DNA from: [Clostridium] aminophilum DSM 10710
GTDB lineage: Bacteria; Bacillota; Clostridia; Lachnospirales; Lachnospiraceae
Length of the DNA: 64,000 nt
Assembly (NCBI RefSeq): GCF_000711825.1
Contig: NZ_JONJ01000001.1
Location: 1 to 64,000 of the forward strand
Direction of reading: 5' to 3'
The position numbers were made by a program, and so were the translations under genes. The notes beneath the pieces were generated by a model. The model saw nothing but the letters and a program-made list of their open reading frames with translations, did not search any database and had not been told where the DNA came from. Positions 60,695 to 64,000 of this stretch are shown piece after piece (position 1 is the stretch's first letter; each line of letters opens with the position of its first letter).

Positions 60695-61615
60695 TTATCC
60701 GATCCGGCAGGTTACGCCGGTTTCTTCGACTGCTGCTTTCAGTGCATCGATCTCGTCACCGGTCAGGGTACTGACACCGTGCATCTGATATTCGCGCCCG
60801 AGCATTTTGTACTTGTTCTCGCCCAGCGCGTGATACGGCAGAAGATTGACGCCCATGAGATGATCCCGGTTCAGCGTTTTTGCAAATTCCGCGATTTGCC
60901 GGATCTCCTCCGGTTTCTCGTTGAACCCCGGGATCACCGGAACCCGGACCATAATCTTCGTGATCTCCGATACAAGCTTTACGCCCTTCAGGATCTGAGT
61001 ATTGGGGACGCCGGTAAAATGCTCGTGTTTTGAGGAGTCCGTACTCTTGACGTCCGTCAGAGCCAGATCCACATGAGGTAGCACGTCCCGGATCACCTCT
61101 TCCGACGCACATGCGGTCGTCTCAATGGCGGTGTTCCATCCCTGCGCGTGCGCTGCCTTCAGGAGTTCCCGGGTAAACTCATGCTGTACCAGAGGCTCGC
61201 CTCCGGAGACGGTCAGTCCGCCTCCGGAACGGCGATAGTTGGTACTGTCTTTCTTGAGTTCCTCGATGACCTCTGCAACCGTCATCCTCTTTCCCTTCAG
61301 AATCAATGCGCCGACCGGGCACACCATGGTACATTCTCCGCAGCCGGTACACCTATCATGATTGATCATTGCCGGGTTTTCTTTTCCGATCGCACCGTTC
61401 GGACACGCCCCGATGCAGCGGCCGCAATGGATGCATTCCGCAGCATTGAACATGACAACGGTTTTGGGGAGCTGCGATTCCGGATTCGAACACCACTGGC
61501 ACCTCAGAGGACAGCCGTTCAAAAAGACAATCGTACGAATACCCGGACCATCATTCACCGAAAAGCGCTGAATATCAAACACCAGTCCTTCCAATTCATA
61601 ATTAATCTGGTCCAT
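60695..61615 (-). CDS. Glycyl radical enzyme activase (radical SAM)
   Basis: This 306-residue activase cleaves SAM reductively to place the glycyl radical on the adjacent enzyme. It has the radical-SAM CxxxCxxC set C35-C39-C42 (NGCPLRCQWCSNP) and a ferredoxin insert with two [4Fe-4S] motifs (C61-C64-C67-C71 and C89-C92-C95-C99), as in activases of glycerol/diol dehydratase, CutD and HpdA. SGGEPLVQ is the SAM-binding GGE motif. It lies 18 bases after the glycyl radical enzyme gene. Its SAM demand links it to metK in the same locus. Confidence 0.95.
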   Translation of the reverse strand: MDQINYELEGLVFDIQRFSVNDGPGIRTIVFLNGCPLRCQWCSNPESQLPKTVVMFNAAECIHCGRCIGACPNGAIGKENPAMINHDRCTGCGECTMVCPVGALILKGKRMTVAEVIEELKKDSTNYRRSGGGLTVSGGEPLVQHEFTRELLKAAHAQGWNTAIETTACASEEVIRDVLPHVDLALTDVKSTDSSKHEHFTGVPNTQILKGVKLVSEITKIMVRVPVIPGFNEKPEEIRQIAEFAKTLNRDHLMGVNLLPYHALGENKYKMLGREYQMHGVSTLTGDEIDALKAAVEETGVTCRIG

Positions 61616-61633
61616 GTACCTCTCTCCTGTTTA

Positions 61634-64000
61634 TCAGCAGCTCTTGCAGCCGAATGTGTGCTCGGTACGCTCAATGATGTTGTCCTGAACTTCCTTCGCC
61701 AGTGTGACGAAATGAGCGCTGTATCCGGCAACACGAACGACAAGATCTTTATGCTTCTCCGGGTGCTCCTGAGCATCGATCAGCGTTGCGCGGTCGATGA
61801 CATTGAACTGTACGTGCATACCCTTGTGATCGAAGTAGCTGCGAACAACCGCCGCGAAGTTCTGAAGACCCTCATCGCCGGCAACGGCAGACGGAGTGAA
61901 CTTCTGGTTGTAGAGCGTACCGTTGGAGAAATACTCGTGATCGAGTTTTGCAACGGAATTGGTCGCTGCGGTCGGGCCGCTGACATCCTTTCCTGCTCTC
62001 GGGGATACGCCGTCTGCAAGCGGTGTGGTTGCGAGACGTCCGTCCGGAAGCGCTGCTACGTCCTTACCGAAGAGAACGTTTGCGGATACCGGATAGCATC
62101 CTGCCTGGAACTGACCGCCGCGCGGGTTGGTGTATTTCTCTACTTCCGCACTGTAGATGCGGGCTACTCTTGCGGATACATAGTCAACCGCGTCGATATC
62201 GTTGCCGTACCAATCGGTCTTCTCCATGATTCGCTTGATATCCATGTAGCTGTCACAGCCGCCGGATGCCGGGATGCTGCGGTTCACTTCATTCGTTACC
62301 GCCGCGAGATCCACGGAACCGCTGCTGGTCAGGATCTTCTTGACGATCTCGTAAACCTTCTGCTCATCGGTTGCCGCAGAAGTTGTGCCGCCGCAGCCGC
62401 AGCTGTGCTGGGATTCGAAACGCTTCTCTGCCTGTGTGCAGCTGTCTACCGGATAACCGAAGTTGTGATCCAGCGCTTCCTTCAGCTGAGCCGGAGTGAT
62501 CTCCTTATTCTCAAATACATGCTTCTGCATCGCGTAAACCGAATCGCCGACATCGACAACGCCGAATGCCTGCGGGCCGGTGAAGTTGTAGATCGCGCCG
62601 CCTTCTTCCACGGTCTTGCCGCGTCCGATACAGTCGTCCACCAGAGCGGACAGGAACGGAAGCTGATCTCTCTCCATGTGTGCCAGATCGACGGCATTGT
62701 CCGCCTCAACGAGGTGATATACAAAGTAGTGCATCTGCTTCTCGAATGCGGTGAAGAAGTCTTCCGCGCTCTTCCACTCGCTCATCTCGCCGGTTACCGG
62801 GCCGAGCTGCTTTGTGCCGACACGGCCGTTGTTCATGGTGATCTCCATGACCTTCGCCACATTGAAGAATGCTGCATCGTGCCAGCCTTCCGTCTTGTGC
62901 GGGCACTGCGGCTCTACGCAGCCGATGATGCAGTAGTTTCTCGCATCCTCCAGCTTAACGCCGCGGTTGACAAGTGCCGGGATGATAACTTCATCGTTGT
63001 ACATCGCCGGAACGCCGAGTCCGAGTCTTGCAAGCTCGCATGCACGGTACAGGAACTCCTGCGGAGAGTTCTCGTGAACACGGATCGAGAAGGACGGAGC
63101 CGGAAGGCGTACATGTGCGCAGGCCTCCATTGCCATGTAGGAAATCTCATTGGTAATGTCGCGGCCCTTTTCATCCTGTCCGCCAACACCGAGGTTCTGG
63201 AAGATCGCATATCCTGCGAATGCCTGATCGGAGATCGCATCTCTGGTCTTATTCAGATCGTTCAGTTTTACCCAGATGCAGTCGATCAGCTCCTGAGCGA
63301 ACTCTCTGGAGATGGATGTATCGTTCTTCAGGAACGGATACATATAGGTATCGAAACGTCCCGGGGAAATGGAGTGGCCGGAAGATTCGATCTGGAGCAT
63401 CAGCTGTACAAACCAGAAGGCCTGGCATGCCTCATAGAAGTTGGTTGCGCCGTTCTCCGGAACGCGGTCGCAGTTCTCGGCAATCTTCAGAAGTTCTGCC
63501 TTTCTGACCGGATTGAGCGATGTCATCGCCATCTCTCTTGCCTTATCCGCATAGCGGTGCGCAAACTTGATCGCTGCGGTATACGTGATAATGACTGCAT
63601 TGTAGAACTGCTGCTTCTTCATGTAGGACGGATCCATTTTGTCCATCTTCTCCATGGCTTCCACAACCTCAGCGATGACGCCGCGGAATCCCTTGTTCAG
63701 GATCTTTCCGTAGTCTACGCAGACATGTCCTACACCGCCGTAGTAATAGTTTCCTACGGTGAATACGCCGTTTGCCTGGCACTCCTTGGTCTCATCGGAC
63801 ATATAGGAAGTTGCCAGATCGCTGACGGTCTTGCCCGGCCAGTACTGGAATGCCTCATGGAGCTTCGCCGCAACATCCTTCGGGATCTTGAACGGGTCTG
63901 CCATTCTGGTCTCCATGGTGTCGAACTCCGCCTCTACCCAGTCGTAGGAATACTCCGGAGAGATCTGGCAGGAACGCGGATGAACGGTGAGTGAGCCGAC
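61634..64000 (-). CDS. Glycyl radical diol (1,2-propanediol/glycerol) dehydratase, 5' end missing
   Basis: The frame is open to the window edge, so the N-terminus is beyond 64000; 788 residues are visible. It has the PFL/GRE barrel with the cysteine loop IIGCVEPQCPHKTEGWHDAAFFN (thiyl Cys codon 62918-62920) and the C-terminal glycine loop RVAGYSAHF (Gly codon 61724-61726). The Asp 14 residues after the Cys matches the substrate aspartate of Clostridium butyricum glycerol dehydratase (C433/D447), and the GCVEPQ-PHKT-GWHD pattern is that of B12-independent propanediol dehydratase. The choline lyase pattern is absent. The tail FGCKSC is unusual. Confidence 0.93.
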   Translation of the reverse strand, partial: VGSLTVHPRSCQISPEYSYDWVEAEFDTMETRMADPFKIPKDVAAKLHEAFQYWPGKTVSDLATSYMSDETKECQANGVFTVGNYYYGGVGHVCVDYGKILNKGFRGVIAEVVEAMEKMDKMDPSYMKKQQFYNAVIITYTAAIKFAHRYADKAREMAMTSLNPVRKAELLKIAENCDRVPENGATNFYEACQAFWFVQLMLQIESSGHSISPGRFDTYMYPFLKNDTSISREFAQELIDCIWVKLNDLNKTRDAISDQAFAGYAIFQNLGVGGQDEKGRDITNEISYMAMEACAHVRLPAPSFSIRVHENSPQEFLYRACELARLGLGVPAMYNDEVIIPALVNRGVKLEDARNYCIIGCVEPQCPHKTEGWHDAAFFNVAKVMEITMNNGRVGTKQLGPVTGEMSEWKSAEDFFTAFEKQMHYFVYHLVEADNAVDLAHMERDQLPFLSALVDDCIGRGKTVEEGGAIYNFTGPQAFGVVDVGDSVYAMQKHVFENKEITPAQLKEALDHNFGYPVDSCTQAEKRFESQHSCGCGGTTSAATDEQKVYEIVKKILTSSGSVDLAAVTNEVNRSIPASGGCDSYMDIKRIMEKTDWYGNDIDAVDYVSARVARIYSAEVEKYTNPRGGQFQAGCYPVSANVLFGKDVAALPDGRLATTPLADGVSPRAGKDVSGPTAATNSVAKLDHEYFSNGTLYNQKFTPSAVAGDEGLQNFAAVVRSYFDHKGMHVQFNVIDRATLIDAQEHPEKHKDLVVRVAGYSAHFVTLAKEVQDNIIERTEHTFGCKSC

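Noticed and set aside
61148-63994. A 948-codon open frame on the plus strand opposite the glycyl radical enzyme and activase genes
   Set aside because: It has no ribosome site, its translation shows no domain, and it mirrors the codon pattern of two clear genes on the other strand.
61634-64000. Choline trimethylamine-lyase (CutC)
   Set aside because: The residues after GCVEPQ are CPHKTEGWHDAAFFN, the diol/glycerol dehydratase pattern, and not the aromatic and Thr-rich choline-site pattern.

Overview
The window looks like the chromosome of a low-to-mid GC Firmicute, most probably a gut Lachnospiraceae-type Clostridium. The signs are strong purine-rich Shine-Dalgarno sites before nearly every gene, a 16S rRNA 5' end of Firmicutes type, a consensus sigma-A rrn promoter, UgpB-, TAXI- and FeoB-type transport, and a glycyl-radical-enzyme microcompartment locus. 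The species cannot be named from this sequence. Almost every gene is on the minus strand, so transcription runs from high to low coordinates. Only a LysR regulator (4711), a small membrane protein (17285) and a coiled-coil protein (34113) are on the plus strand.

Layout. At 1-335 are the 5' end of a 16S gene, its leader and a perfect TTGACA-17-TATAAT promoter. At 0.7-4.5 kb is a heterodimeric ABC exporter, with a divergent LysR gene. At 5.8-8.5 kb are DAHP synthase, with an operator-like palindrome at its promoter, and a MATE exporter. At 9-12 kb are an HD hydrolase, a lipoprotein and a PHP phosphoesterase. At 12.5-19.2 kb is a UgpB-like binding-protein ABC importer with a DUF624 protein and a separate MsmK/UgpC-type ATPase. 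At 19.4-26.9 kb are a TAXI-TRAP transporter with DUF1850, a dipeptide epimerase, a PepV-type dipeptidase and a flavin reductase. At 27-30.4 kb are a DUF2325 gene and a feoA-feoA-feoB iron operon behind a promoter crowded with palindromes. At 30.6-37 kb are small accessory genes, including a 54-residue zinc ribbon, a nitrilase-family hydrolase, VanZ and an M18 aminopeptidase. At 37.3-46.2 kb is a complete RND-type tripartite efflux set with two TolC-like proteins and its own two-component system, although the organism looks monoderm.

The main system lies at 46.5-64 kb: a bacterial microcompartment (BMC) locus built around a B12-independent diol dehydratase of the glycyl radical enzyme (GRE) family. 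The GRE (5' end beyond the window) and its radical-SAM activase are followed by shell genes (PduB-like BMC-T, PduA-like BMC-H, a BMC-H with a 150-residue charged tail, EutN/PduN-like BMC-P). Next come a PduP-like protein that has lost its catalytic cysteine, a PduQ-type alcohol dehydrogenase and a PocR-domain sensor with an AraC-type response regulator. Then come metK, PduL, EutJ, a canonical PduP, PduS and PduT, closed by a strong hairpin. Together these predict 1,2-propanediol (or glycerol) to aldehyde, split to alcohol and acyl-CoA/acyl-phosphate inside a shell. PduS and PduT would handle electrons, and metK would supply SAM for the radical activase.

Two families of short dispersed repeats sit between genes: a double-hairpin element at 8.6 and 35.2-35.7 kb, and a GCGGACTT element at 8.5, 19.45, 26.9, 30.4 and 46.4 kb. 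No tRNA, CRISPR array, insertion sequence or prophage was seen.
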